Source of the DNA: CAYZDV01 sp964477275
GTDB taxonomy: Bacteria; Acidobacteriota; Aminicenantia; Aminicenantales; Aminicenantaceae
Length of the DNA: 24,863 bases
Direction: 5' to 3'
Assembly: GCA_964477275.1 (NCBI GenBank)
Contig: CAYZDV010000013.1
Location: forward strand, 1-24,863
In this document: positions 15,395-23,295 of the stretch, in pieces
How the letters are laid out: every line of letters begins with the position of its first letter
Numbering within the stretch: the first letter of the stretch is position 1
Notes under the pieces: generated by a model
What the model saw: only the letters and a program-made list of their open reading frames with translations
Told to the model about the DNA's origin: nothing
The model's database searches: none
Translations under genes and position numbers: made by a program

Positions 15395-17710
15395 ATGAAT
15401 AAAAAAGTATTGGTTATTTTATCTCTGGCATTTCTGGCTACCCTGGCCGTTGTTTTTCTCATTCTCCACTCTCAGAAAAATCCCCTGGCCAAACTCAAGA
15501 GCGGCGGTCCCTACAACTACATCCTGATCAGCGTAGACACCCTGAGGGCTGACCGGATCGGCTGCTACGGGTACAGGGATGTTGAAACTCCGACCATGGA
15601 CCTTTTCGCAGCCAGGGGCATCAAATTCGAACAGTGCATTGCGCCAACTCCGCTGACCCTTCCTTCCCACACCTCTCTTCTCACTGGAACCTATCCTGCT
15701 TTCCATGGCGTCCGGGATAATGGCGGATTTCTCGTGCCTCCCGAACTCGTGAATATGGCTGAACTATTCAAATCCCGGGGATATCAAACTTCCGCCTTTG
15801 TGGCAGCCTATGTCCTTGATTCCAAATGGGGATTGAATAAGGGCTTCGACTACTACTTCGACCGTTTCGACCTCAGCAAGTATAAGACCATTTCCCTGGG
15901 AAATGTCCAGCGCCGCGGGGAAGAGGTCATCGACGAGGTTCTCGCCTGGATGGATGGAAACGGCGAAAAACAGTTTTTCACCTGGATTCATCTTTACGAT
16001 CCCCACACCCCCTATGATCCACCTCCTCCTTTCAGGGAAAGATACCGGGACCGTCCTTATGTCGGGGAAATCGCCTATACGGATTACCAGCTCGGCCGGC
16101 TCTGGCATTATCTCGAAGAACGTGGCCTTACAGAAAAGACCATCCTCATCTTCACCTCCGACCATGGCGAAAGTCTCGGCGAGCACGAGGAAAGCACCCA
16201 CGGGTTTTTCATCTATCAGGGGGCTGTCCATGTCCCTTTGATCGTGGTCACGCCCTTTGAAGAGCTGCAGGGGAGGACCCGTTCTGCCGTGGTCTCCCTG
16301 GTAGATGTCATGCCCTCGATGCTGGAGATGGCCGGCATCGCCTTTCCTCCCCAGAACCAGGGAAAGAGTTTCGTTTCCCTCTTTTTCAATGATGCCCGCC
16401 GTAGAAAGCATTTTGCCTATTCGGAAACCTATTATCCCCGCTTTCACTTTGGCTGGAGCGAGCTCAAGGGCATCCATGATGGCCGTTTCAAGTTGATCAT
16501 GGCCCCCACGCCCGAGCTTTACGACCTGGAGATCGACCCGGGCGAGACGGACAACCTGACCTCGTCCCACCCGAAGGAGTTCAGGCGGCTTCAGTCGCTG
16601 GCCGAGAAGTTTATCCATGAGACCAGCCAGAACGCCTTTGAGCTTGACTACCGCCAGATGGATGAGGAGACCCGCCAGAAGCTCGCCGCTCTGGGCTATA
16701 TCGGTTCTTTTACCGACTCTTCGGCTCTGAAAGGGAAGAAGCTGGCCAACCCCAGGGACAAAATCGGGGTCTTCAACCAGCTCTCTCATGCCCGGGAGCT
16801 GGGCCTTGAGGAAAAGTTCGACCGGGCGGTTGCCATAATCAGGGCCATCATCGCCGAGGACCCGGACATCATCGATGCCTATTTTACCCTGGGAAACCTG
16901 TATTTCAAACAGGGAGAACTGGAGAACGCCCTGGAGTCTTTTTTTGAAGCTCTGGACAGGAAGCCCGATGACGCCTTCACCGTCATCAACATCGCCAATT
17001 CCTACATCCGGATGGGCAACCTGGAGGAAGCGGAAAAATTCATCGTGAGCTTCCTGCCCTCCCTTCCTCCCGATTCCCAGCTCTACCTCATCCTGGGCAA
17101 TATCCTCAATGCCCAGGAAAAGTATGAAGAAGCGATTGCCCACTACGAGAAATGCATCGAGCTCAACCCCTATTCGGCCTCTGCTTACAGTGCCCTGGGA
17201 GGCATTTGTGTCGTTCAGGACAGGCTTGTGGAAGGAGAGAGGTATCTGGAAAAAGCCCTGGAGCTCAACCCCAAACTGGCCAACGTCCATTACAATTATG
17301 CCCAGCTTTATGAAAAGAAGGGGGATTTACTCAAAGCGGCCGAAGAGTACCATATGGAACTGGACAACATCCCCCATAATTTCAAAGCCAGTTTCAATCT
17401 TTCCCGCGTCTACCGGCTGCTCGGGAGAGAGGGGGAAGAGGAGGAATATCTGGAAAGGACGATCGAAGACAACCCCCGGTTTCCCCTGAGCTATTTTTAC
17501 CTGGCCCGCATTTATCTCAACCAGGGCCGGAATTTCGAGAAGGCCGTTGAGCTGGTCAAGAAAGGAATCGAACTGAATCCCGATAAGGATAACCTGCCGC
17601 TCGGCTATTATCTTCTGGCCGACCTCTACAGCCGCCTGGGAAACCACGCCGTCTCCATGGAATATGCCCGAAAAGGAAGAGAAGCCCAGAACGAGTCCCC
17701 CAAACGCTAA
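15395..17710 (+). CDS. Membrane-anchored sulfatase-fold (alkaline phosphatase superfamily) enzyme with C-terminal TPR repeats
   Basis: A 771-residue protein. Residues 5-25 form an N-terminal membrane helix or uncleaved signal. Residues about 38-440 are a sulfatase-type hydrolase domain: ISVDTLRADRIGCYGY (D48), D202 and H204 in YDPHTPY, and SDHGESLGEHEESTHG (D256, H257, H269) supply metal and active-site residues. At the nucleophile position the motif reads T88-L-P-S-H, not the C/S-x-P-S-R needed for formylglycine, so threonine is the likely nucleophile, as in phosphodiesterase and phospho-group transferase relatives. Residues about 470-765 carry TPR repeats (YFTLGNLYFKQGELENALES, AIAHYEKCIELNPYSASAYS, RYLEKALELNPKLANVHYNY). 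The enzyme would act outside the inner membrane. Thirty-three bases separate it from the creatininase gene. The start lacks a clear ribosome site. Calling it a sulfatase would overstate the evidence. Confidence 0.88.
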   Translation: MNKKVLVILSLAFLATLAVVFLILHSQKNPLAKLKSGGPYNYILISVDTLRADRIGCYGYRDVETPTMDLFAARGIKFEQCIAPTPLTLPSHTSLLTGTYPAFHGVRDNGGFLVPPELVNMAELFKSRGYQTSAFVAAYVLDSKWGLNKGFDYYFDRFDLSKYKTISLGNVQRRGEEVIDEVLAWMDGNGEKQFFTWIHLYDPHTPYDPPPPFRERYRDRPYVGEIAYTDYQLGRLWHYLEERGLTEKTILIFTSDHGESLGEHEESTHGFFIYQGAVHVPLIVVTPFEELQGRTRSAVVSLVDVMPSMLEMAGIAFPPQNQGKSFVSLFFNDARRRKHFAYSETYYPRFHFGWSELKGIHDGRFKLIMAPTPELYDLEIDPGETDNLTSSHPKEFRRLQSLAEKFIHETSQNAFELDYRQMDEETRQKLAALGYIGSFTDSSALKGKKLANPRDKIGVFNQLSHARELGLEEKFDRAVAIIRAIIAEDPDIIDAYFTLGNLYFKQGELENALESFFEALDRKPDDAFTVINIANSYIRMGNLEEAEKFIVSFLPSLPPDSQLYLILGNILNAQEKYEEAIAHYEKCIELNPYSASAYSALGGICVVQDRLVEGERYLEKALELNPKLANVHYNYAQLYEKKGDLLKAAEEYHMELDNIPHNFKASFNLSRVYRLLGREGEEEEYLERTIEDNPRFPLSYFYLARIYLNQGRNFEKAVELVKKGIELNPDKDNLPLGYYLLADLYSRLGNHAVSMEYARKGREAQNESPKR

Positions 17711-17743
17711 CACGCTAAAATTTCTGCAATGGGAGGATAACGA

Positions 17744-18652
17744 ATGAAAACAAGCCAAATCCGTCGTTTTTTACTGATGGCATGGGCCGCAGGGGCGCTC
17801 TTTGCTTTTTTTAGTCTCATCGGCCTGGCCAAGGAAGGCGGGAAGCCCCTTATCCTTCAGGAGATGAGCTGGCCCGATGTCAGAACCTACCTCGAGAAAT
17901 GCGACATGGTGATCATTCCCCTCGGGAGCACCGAACAGCACGGTCCTCATCTTCCCCTGGGAACTGATTACTACGAGGCCACAGAGATGTCCAAACGAAT
18001 CTCGGCCAGGACAGGTGTTGTCGTGGCCCCTGTCCTCTTTGTCGGCTACAGCGAGTACCATTCCGGGTTTCCCGGGACTCTGAGCCTGAAGCCGGAGACC
18101 ATGGAGGAGGTTCTTTTTGAGACCGCCGAGATGCTGATCAAGTCCGGCTTTCGCCGCTTCATGTTCTTCAACTATCACGGCGGGAACAGCATCGTGGAGC
18201 AAAAAGTCATCCACAGGATCAACCATACAACTGAGGCTGTCGCGGTGGCCATCGGGATCGGAAGCCCTGTCCAGAAGGAGCGATATCAGGAAAAAACAGA
18301 GCCTCTCGACCAGCACGCCGGGATAGGCGAGACCTCCCTGATGCTCTATCTGAAGCCTGAGCTGGTGAGAATGGAGAAGGCTGAAAAGCCGGAAATGACC
18401 ACCACTGAAAAAATGGACGAACTGGCGATGCTTTCCGCCGAGCATCCTGAATTACTCATCGTTCTGGCTGCCCTGCAGGGAGTCCCTGCTGAGACCGGGA
18501 AAGGCGGAGCGAGTCACGAACTCTCCTCAAACGGCATCTGGAGCCACAGTGACCCGAAGAAAGCGAGCCGGGAGCGGGGGGAGAAAGAGGTTTTGGGCCG
18601 GATCGATGATGCGGCGCGTTTCATCGAGGCCTGGAAAAAAGCGAAAAAATAA
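17744..18652 (+). CDS. Exported creatininase-family amidohydrolase
   Basis: A 302-residue protein with a signal peptide (residues about 1-30, FLLMAWAAGALFAFFSLIGLA). The mature part follows the creatininase fold: PLGSTEQHGPHLPLGTD holds the metal ligands E64, H66 and D75; FNYHGGN has H145; and DQHAGIGETS has H191 and the catalytic-site glutamate E196. Family members hydrolyse cyclic or linear amides (creatinine, formamides) or remove a C-terminal residue pair, as the mycofactocin peptidase MftE does. Export is unusual, since most studied members are cytoplasmic. GGGAGG lies seven bases before the ATG. The gene sits between the sulfatase-fold gene and an exported dipeptidase, which suggests that amide or peptide bonds are being cut outside the cytoplasm. 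The substrate is unknown. Confidence 0.88.
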   Translation: MKTSQIRRFLLMAWAAGALFAFFSLIGLAKEGGKPLILQEMSWPDVRTYLEKCDMVIIPLGSTEQHGPHLPLGTDYYEATEMSKRISARTGVVVAPVLFVGYSEYHSGFPGTLSLKPETMEEVLFETAEMLIKSGFRRFMFFNYHGGNSIVEQKVIHRINHTTEAVAVAIGIGSPVQKERYQEKTEPLDQHAGIGETSLMLYLKPELVRMEKAEKPEMTTTEKMDELAMLSAEHPELLIVLAALQGVPAETGKGGASHELSSNGIWSHSDPKKASRERGEKEVLGRIDDAARFIEAWKKAKK

Positions 18653-18663
18653 GGCTGGCATCA

Positions 18664-18711
18664 TCTCCGGATATTGAATATGATTCCGGAGAACTGGAGG
18701 CAGTCTTTTTT
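18664..18711 (+). terminator. Weak terminator-like structure between creatininase and dipeptidase genes
   Basis: TCTCCGGA (18664-18671) and TCCGGAGA (18685-18692) can form an 8-bp stem with a 13-base loop. A short ACTG-GAGG-CAGT hairpin and CTTTTTT follow. The T run is not directly behind the long stem, so this may be only an attenuating or stabilising structure. Confidence 0.35.
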
Positions 18712-18765
18712 CCCATAACATAGATATCCATTACATCTGCGAAAATCAATAATAACGGAGTGAAA

Positions 18766-20028
18766 ATGATGGTGATGAAGAAAAAAAGAGCCATGGTCAT
18801 ACCTCTTATCATTCTGGTCTCTGCTCTTTTCCAGACCTCCTGTCGAACCGGTCCTGACAACCAGGTTTTCAAGGCCGAGGCGCGGGCCATCCATGACAGA
18901 ATTCTGACCGTTGACACCCATTGCGACACGCCGATGCGGATGGTGAGAGGGGACTGGAACATCGGAGAGCGCCATCAGCCCGGCCAGAGAGGAAGCGGAA
19001 AAATCGACCTGCCCCGGATGATTGAGGGAGGCCTGGATGCGCAGTTCTTTGCCGTCTTTGTCGCTCAGGGAGAAAGGACGGAAGAAGGCTACGTCCGGGC
19101 GAGGCAGCGGGCTCTGGCTGCGCTGGAGGCTGTCCATAAAATGTGCGAGGATTACCCTCATCTGGTGGGATTGGCCACCACGCCGGAGGATGCTTACCGG
19201 CTGGAGAAAGAAGGGAGGAGGGCGGCTTTTATCGGGATGGAGAACGGCTACCCCATCGGCAAAGACCTCTCTCTGATAAGAGATTATTATGAGAGAGGAG
19301 TCCGCTATATCACCCTCTGCCATGGCCAGGATAACGATATCTGTGATTCCTCGACCGATGAAGCCGATCCCGAAGACAACGGGCTGAGCGATTTCGGAAA
19401 AGAGGTGGTGGCCGAATGCAACCGTCTGGGCATCATGGTTGACCTTTCCCATGTTTCAGACAAAACCTTTTATGATGTCCTTGAGGCGAGCAGAGCGCCG
19501 GTCTTTGCCTCCCATTCCAGCGTCCGCGCTCTCTGCGACCACCCCAGAAACCTCTCTGACGAGATGATCAGAGCCCTGGCTGAAAAGGGTGGCGTGGTCC
19601 AGGTCTCACTTGTCTCAAGCTTCCTCAGGAAAACAAAGGCCAACCCGAAGAGAGAAAAGGCACTGGCGGAACTGCGGAGAAAATACGGAAGGTGGAACGA
19701 GATCGCAGATGAGAAAATCCGGGAAAAAATGCGCCAGGAGTTCGAGAAAATATTCGAGAGATACCCATCACCGAGAGCCAGTGTCAGAGACCTTGTCGAC
19801 CATATCGACCATGTGGTGAAGCTGGTCGGAGTCGACCATGCCGGGATCGGAACAGATTTTGACGGCGGGGGAGAAATCGACGGCTGTTCCGATGTCACAG
19901 AGCTTCCCCGCATCACCGAAGAGTTTGTCCGCCGTGGCTATACGGAAGAGGAGATCCGCAAGATCTGGGGAGGTAACGTCATGCGCGTGTTCAGCACGGT
20001 CATCGAGCTCTCCGAGCGAGCCGACTGA
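18766..20028 (+). CDS. Membrane dipeptidase (peptidase family M19, renal dipeptidase-like), exported
   Basis: A 420-residue protein. VDTHCDTPMRM has the H52-x-D54 metal pair; FIGMENGYPIG has the bridging glutamate; VDLSHVSD and FASHSSVRA give two further histidines; and GIGTDFDGGGEID carries the late aspartate. All five expected zinc ligands of M19 are therefore visible. These enzymes cut dipeptides, including ones with a D-residue at the second position. The N-terminus is a signal peptide ending LFQTSC; the cysteine suggests a lipoprotein, though Q at the -3 position is not standard for a lipobox. I chose ATG 18766 because GGAG lies five bases before it; a GTG two codons earlier is also open. 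It lies 113 bases after the creatininase gene, and about 200 bases of regulatory DNA follow. Confidence 0.93.
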   Translation: MMVMKKKRAMVIPLIILVSALFQTSCRTGPDNQVFKAEARAIHDRILTVDTHCDTPMRMVRGDWNIGERHQPGQRGSGKIDLPRMIEGGLDAQFFAVFVAQGERTEEGYVRARQRALAALEAVHKMCEDYPHLVGLATTPEDAYRLEKEGRRAAFIGMENGYPIGKDLSLIRDYYERGVRYITLCHGQDNDICDSSTDEADPEDNGLSDFGKEVVAECNRLGIMVDLSHVSDKTFYDVLEASRAPVFASHSSVRALCDHPRNLSDEMIRALAEKGGVVQVSLVSSFLRKTKANPKREKALAELRRKYGRWNEIADEKIREKMRQEFEKIFERYPSPRASVRDLVDHIDHVVKLVGVDHAGIGTDFDGGGEIDGCSDVTELPRITEEFVRRGYTEEEIRKIWGGNVMRVFSTVIELSERAD

Positions 20029-20071
20029 AAAAACTTTATTTTCCTTGATTCCCTTCCACCCAGGCATCATC

Positions 20072-20088
20072 TGTAAAATATTTTTACA
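20072..20088. promoter_or_regulatory. 17-bp dyad, candidate NtrC-type upstream activator site
   Basis: TGTAAAATATTTTTACA has perfect 7-bp arms (TGTAAAA / TTTTACA) around a TAT centre. It ends 76 bases before the GG of the -24 element, roughly -100 to -120 from the predicted transcription start, which is the classical distance for an enhancer-binding-protein site. A second copy of the TGTAAA-N5-TTTAC pattern occurs at 24671. Confidence 0.6.
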
Positions 20089-20162
20089 AGGCGGCCCTGC
20101 CGCTCAAAGCCGAATTGAAGATATTTCCCCAGGTTTTCAGAGTCAGAATGAAAGTTCGGGGA

Positions 20163-20179
20163 TTGGCATAAAAATTGCG
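20163..20179 (+). promoter_or_regulatory. Sigma54 (-24/-12) promoter for the binding protein-kinase-regulator operon
   Basis: TTGGCATAAAAATTGCG matches the sigma54 consensus at TTGGCA (-24) and TTGC (-12), with exactly ten bases between GG (20165-20166) and GC (20177-20178). The predicted start near 20190 leaves a 39-base leader with a ribosome site before ATG 20229. Confidence 0.75.
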
Positions 20180-20228
20180 TTCGATTTGATATTCGGAGGG
20201 ATATTATTTATGATGAAGGAAAGGTGAG

Positions 20229-21821
20229 ATGACAAGAAGATTTGTTTTGAACGCCGCTCTCTCACTCGCTCTCGTTTTTATTTTGACCTTTACTCTGATC
20301 CATTTTGGGCTGGGAAGCGAGCAGCCCCGCAGCGGAGGCGTGTTCCGTCTGAAGTCGTTTACTGACACATTAAGAACCGAGCTTGACCCGGCATCTGCTG
20401 AGTCCTTCATCTTCATCTCAGAGCAGCTCTATGATGGCCTGGTCAGGCTGGATAAAAACTTCAACATCGTCCCCTCTTTGGCCGACTACTGGGAGATCTC
20501 CGCGGATGGGAAAAGATACACTTTTCATCTGAGAAGGGGAGTGCGGTTTCACCACGGGGAGGAGCTTGAGGCAGACGATGTCAAGTACTCTCTCCAGCGC
20601 CTCCTGGACAAGAAAACCAACTCCCCGTACTACCAGTTCTTCCTTCCCAGAGTCGTCGGAGCTGAGGAATTCAGGGAAGGAAAAGCCGAAGATGTGGCAG
20701 GATTTAAGGTCATAGATCGATACACCTTCGAGATTCAATGGACCAAGCCTTATGCATCGGCCCTCTACCTGATGAGCCTCCATTTCTGCAAGATCCTTCC
20801 GCGTGAACGCGCTGAAGGCCGGGAAAAAAGATTTTTCGAGAAGCCATCGGGAACCGGCCCTTTCGCCTATGATCACTGGATGCATTCCCCCAAAGGGGAG
20901 ATTGTCGGCGTCCGCTTGAAACGGAATGACAATTATTTCGGGGGGAAACCCTATCTCGATGCGGTGGAATTCAGCCCTTATTTCACTCTCGACCATTTCC
21001 TCAACGGCGAGATAGACTGCATCCCCGTTCTTTCTGAAAAGCTCCTCAAGCCCAGCTATCAGGTCTTTCAGGATGGATCGCTCTACCCCATTTTTCTGGG
21101 AATGAGCTGCCATATCCCGCCCTTTGATAATCCGGCGGTGAGAAAAGCCATTGCCCGTGCCATCGACAAGAGGCAGTTGGCCCGGGAGACCTTTGATTTG
21201 AGGTATGTCCGGCAGGTTACCAACAGCTACATTCCGAGCCTGCTGCCCGACTTCTTCCCGAGGGATGACGAGAGGAGCTTTGATCTCGGCCAGGCCCTGA
21301 GGCTGCTCAATCAGGCCGGTTTCACCGCCGATAAAGAATTTCCCTCTCTCATTTTTTTTCTGGATTTGCCCAGGGGCGATTTAAAGAATAAAATTTACAG
21401 AGCCTTCAAAAAGCAGCTTGAGGCGTTGGGGATTGAATTGAGACTCAGTTATTATAAATCTGACCAGGATGTCCGAAATTCGACTGAGCCCTATTTGATT
21501 CTCCTCGAAAGAGCGATGAGTTTTCCTGACCCGGATGACATCATCCGGCCTTTCTTTTTTTCAGGGTCGACGGCCAACATCATCGGATACTCCAGCCCCG
21601 AACTCGACCAAATTCTTCAGAAAGCCGATGTCGAAAGAAGCTACACGAAAAGGATTAACCTTTTTCGTCAAATGGAGGAAGTATTATTTTCCGATGTCCC
21701 CGCCGTCCCCCTCTTTTTCCATCAGAACAGGATCGCCTTGCAGCCCCACGTGAGGGGTGTGGAAGTGCCTCCGCTCGGGTTTTATTATCTGGACGCCAAA
21801 AAAATCTGGCTGGAGAAATAA
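20229..21821 (+). CDS. Extracellular solute-binding protein, family 5 (peptide/nickel/oligopeptide type)
   Basis: A 530-residue protein with a signal peptide or membrane anchor (residues about 4-29). The family-5 pattern is clear: GGVFRLKSF, ELDPASAESFIFISEQLYDGLVRLD, PSLADYWEISADGKRYTFHL, RRGVRFHHGEELEADDVKYSL, then GTGPFAYDHW, NPAVRKAIARAIDK and the C-terminal VPAVPLFFHQNRIAL. Such proteins bind peptides, nickel chelates or sugars in the periplasm. Usually they feed an ABC permease, but here the next genes are a histidine kinase and a response regulator, so this one may instead present its ligand to the kinase. The AAGGAAAGGTGAG purine tract just before the ATG serves as ribosome site. A sigma54 promoter and a dyad lie upstream. 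The ligand is not readable from the sequence. Confidence 0.93.
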   Translation: MTRRFVLNAALSLALVFILTFTLIHFGLGSEQPRSGGVFRLKSFTDTLRTELDPASAESFIFISEQLYDGLVRLDKNFNIVPSLADYWEISADGKRYTFHLRRGVRFHHGEELEADDVKYSLQRLLDKKTNSPYYQFFLPRVVGAEEFREGKAEDVAGFKVIDRYTFEIQWTKPYASALYLMSLHFCKILPRERAEGREKRFFEKPSGTGPFAYDHWMHSPKGEIVGVRLKRNDNYFGGKPYLDAVEFSPYFTLDHFLNGEIDCIPVLSEKLLKPSYQVFQDGSLYPIFLGMSCHIPPFDNPAVRKAIARAIDKRQLARETFDLRYVRQVTNSYIPSLLPDFFPRDDERSFDLGQALRLLNQAGFTADKEFPSLIFFLDLPRGDLKNKIYRAFKKQLEALGIELRLSYYKSDQDVRNSTEPYLILLERAMSFPDPDDIIRPFFFSGSTANIIGYSSPELDQILQKADVERSYTKRINLFRQMEEVLFSDVPAVPLFFHQNRIALQPHVRGVEVPPLGFYYLDAKKIWLEK

Positions 21822-21831
21822 GAGCGCGAAA

Positions 21832-23295
21832 ATGAGATTGCGCATGACGCTCCAGACGAAGTTCATGATTTCCGTGAGCGCCATGCTCATCCTGCTCGTG
21901 ACGCTGATTCTCTTCTTCGTCGAGAAGCGAGAAGTCAAGGCGATCTTCGAGGGACAGGTGAATAAAGGGATCACCCTGGCCCGCTACATCGCTTACCTGA
22001 ACCTCCAGCCGTTCAAGATGTGGGATGAGGAAGGAGTGGAGGCGAATATCGAAGAACAGCTCCAGATTGACAAAGAGCTTGTCTACGTGGTCTTTTACAA
22101 CCGTTACAACACCCTTTTTGCCGGGTCCAGTTTCATCAAGGACCATGAGGAGGCCTTCCGCTACAGCAGCTTCGGCGAGAATGTCGATGAAATGAGCTAT
22201 CTCTATGTGCGTAAAAGAATAAAGGATAAAGCTGCAGGGGAGGCTCTGAGGATTCTCGAGGTTGAGGCTCCGATTTTTGCCGAGGGCTCCCGCTGGGGGT
22301 CGATCAAAATCGGGCTGTCCCTGGAAGACGTGCGCAAGGAAATGCAGAAGACGCGCCTGATGCTTCTCCTGATCGGGCTCGGAGGAATCCTGATCGGAGG
22401 GAGCGGAGCGACGCTTCTGGCGCGGCGCATCACCGGCCCGTTGAAGAAGCTCCTGGAGGGAACAGTCAAAATCGCCAAAGAGGATTTTTCGCAGCAGATC
22501 GACATCAGCTCCCAGGATGAAATCGGGAACCTGGCCCAGAGCTTCAACGAGATGACCCTCAAGCTCCTCCAGGCCAGAGAGAGGATGGAGACGGCTCACA
22601 AGAGGCTCCTCCAGGCCGAGAAGCTGGCCTCCATCGGCCGCATATCGGCCGGAATTGCCCATGAGATCAGAAATCCGCTGACCTCGGTGAAGCTGAACAT
22701 TCAGAAGCTGGAGCGGAGTGAAAACATGGATGAAGTTGAGAAGGAGCATTTGAGCCTGGCCCAGGAAGGAATCAAGCACATGGAAAAGGCTATCAAGGAT
22801 CTTCTGGATTTCACCCGGGTATCAGAGCTGCACAGAAGCCGCTTTTCCATCGTCCAGATCATGGAAGAATCGATCAAAACGCTGTCTGACTACCTGAACT
22901 TGAAGAAGGTTTCCCTGAAAATGCACTATGAAGACCACCTGCCCGAGGTCTTTGTGGACGGCGACAAGCTGAGACAGGTCTTTCTCAATATCCTCCGCAA
23001 CGCCTATGAAGCCGTGGATGAGGGAGGCGAAATCGGCGTCTCCCTTTCGCGTCTGAAAGAAAAGTCAGGGGATAAGGTCCGGGTGGAAATCTCGGACAAC
23101 GGGTGTGGCATCCCGGAAGAGGAGAAAGACCTCATATTTGAAATCTTCTACACCACCAAAGCTTCCGGTATCGGCCTGGGGCTGGCCATCGCCAAGAAGA
23201 TTATCGAGCAGCACAGCGGAACCATCCGGGTGAAAAACAACCAGAGAAAAGGAATATGCTTTGAAATATCCATCCCCTGTGAGGTGGGAAAATGA
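21832..23295 (+). CDS. Membrane-bound sensor histidine kinase (NtrB/ZraS-like output)
   Basis: A 487-residue protein. It has a first membrane helix at residues 11-30, an extracytoplasmic sensor region at about 31-175, a second helix at about 176-197 (LMLLLIGLGGILIGG), a HAMP linker (200-250, ending DEIGNLAQSFNEM), a HisKA dimerisation domain with H277 in GIAHEIRNPLTSVKLN, an N box (FLNILRNAYEAV, N390), DNGCGIP (from D422) and the GIGLGLAIAKKII lid (446 on). The H-box spelling and the short catalytic domain are those of kinases paired with NtrC-type regulators. The start is 10 bases after the binding-protein stop with a weak AAGAG ribosome site; the frame is open further upstream only inside the neighbour. 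Its stop overlaps the regulator start as ATGA. The sensor region is not a family I recognise. Confidence 0.93.
   Translation: MRLRMTLQTKFMISVSAMLILLVTLILFFVEKREVKAIFEGQVNKGITLARYIAYLNLQPFKMWDEEGVEANIEEQLQIDKELVYVVFYNRYNTLFAGSSFIKDHEEAFRYSSFGENVDEMSYLYVRKRIKDKAAGEALRILEVEAPIFAEGSRWGSIKIGLSLEDVRKEMQKTRLMLLLIGLGGILIGGSGATLLARRITGPLKKLLEGTVKIAKEDFSQQIDISSQDEIGNLAQSFNEMTLKLLQARERMETAHKRLLQAEKLASIGRISAGIAHEIRNPLTSVKLNIQKLERSENMDEVEKEHLSLAQEGIKHMEKAIKDLLDFTRVSELHRSRFSIVQIMEESIKTLSDYLNLKKVSLKMHYEDHLPEVFVDGDKLRQVFLNILRNAYEAVDEGGEIGVSLSRLKEKSGDKVRVEISDNGCGIPEEEKDLIFEIFYTTKASGIGLGLAIAKKIIEQHSGTIRVKNNQRKGICFEISIPCEVGK

Noticed and set aside
15395..16700. Annotation of the hydrolase domain as a formylglycine sulfatase
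   Set aside because: The C/S-x-P-S-R maturation motif is absent; threonine occupies the nucleophile position.
15764..17290. A 508-codon open frame on the minus strand
   Set aside because: It is antisense to the sulfatase-fold/TPR gene, whose motifs are intact; the translation is low-complexity and has no family features.
18655..18671. Possible sigma54 promoter (CTGGCATCATCTCCGG) before the dipeptidase gene
   Set aside because: The -24 half fits, but the base pair ten bases later is GG, not GC, so the essential -12 element is missing.
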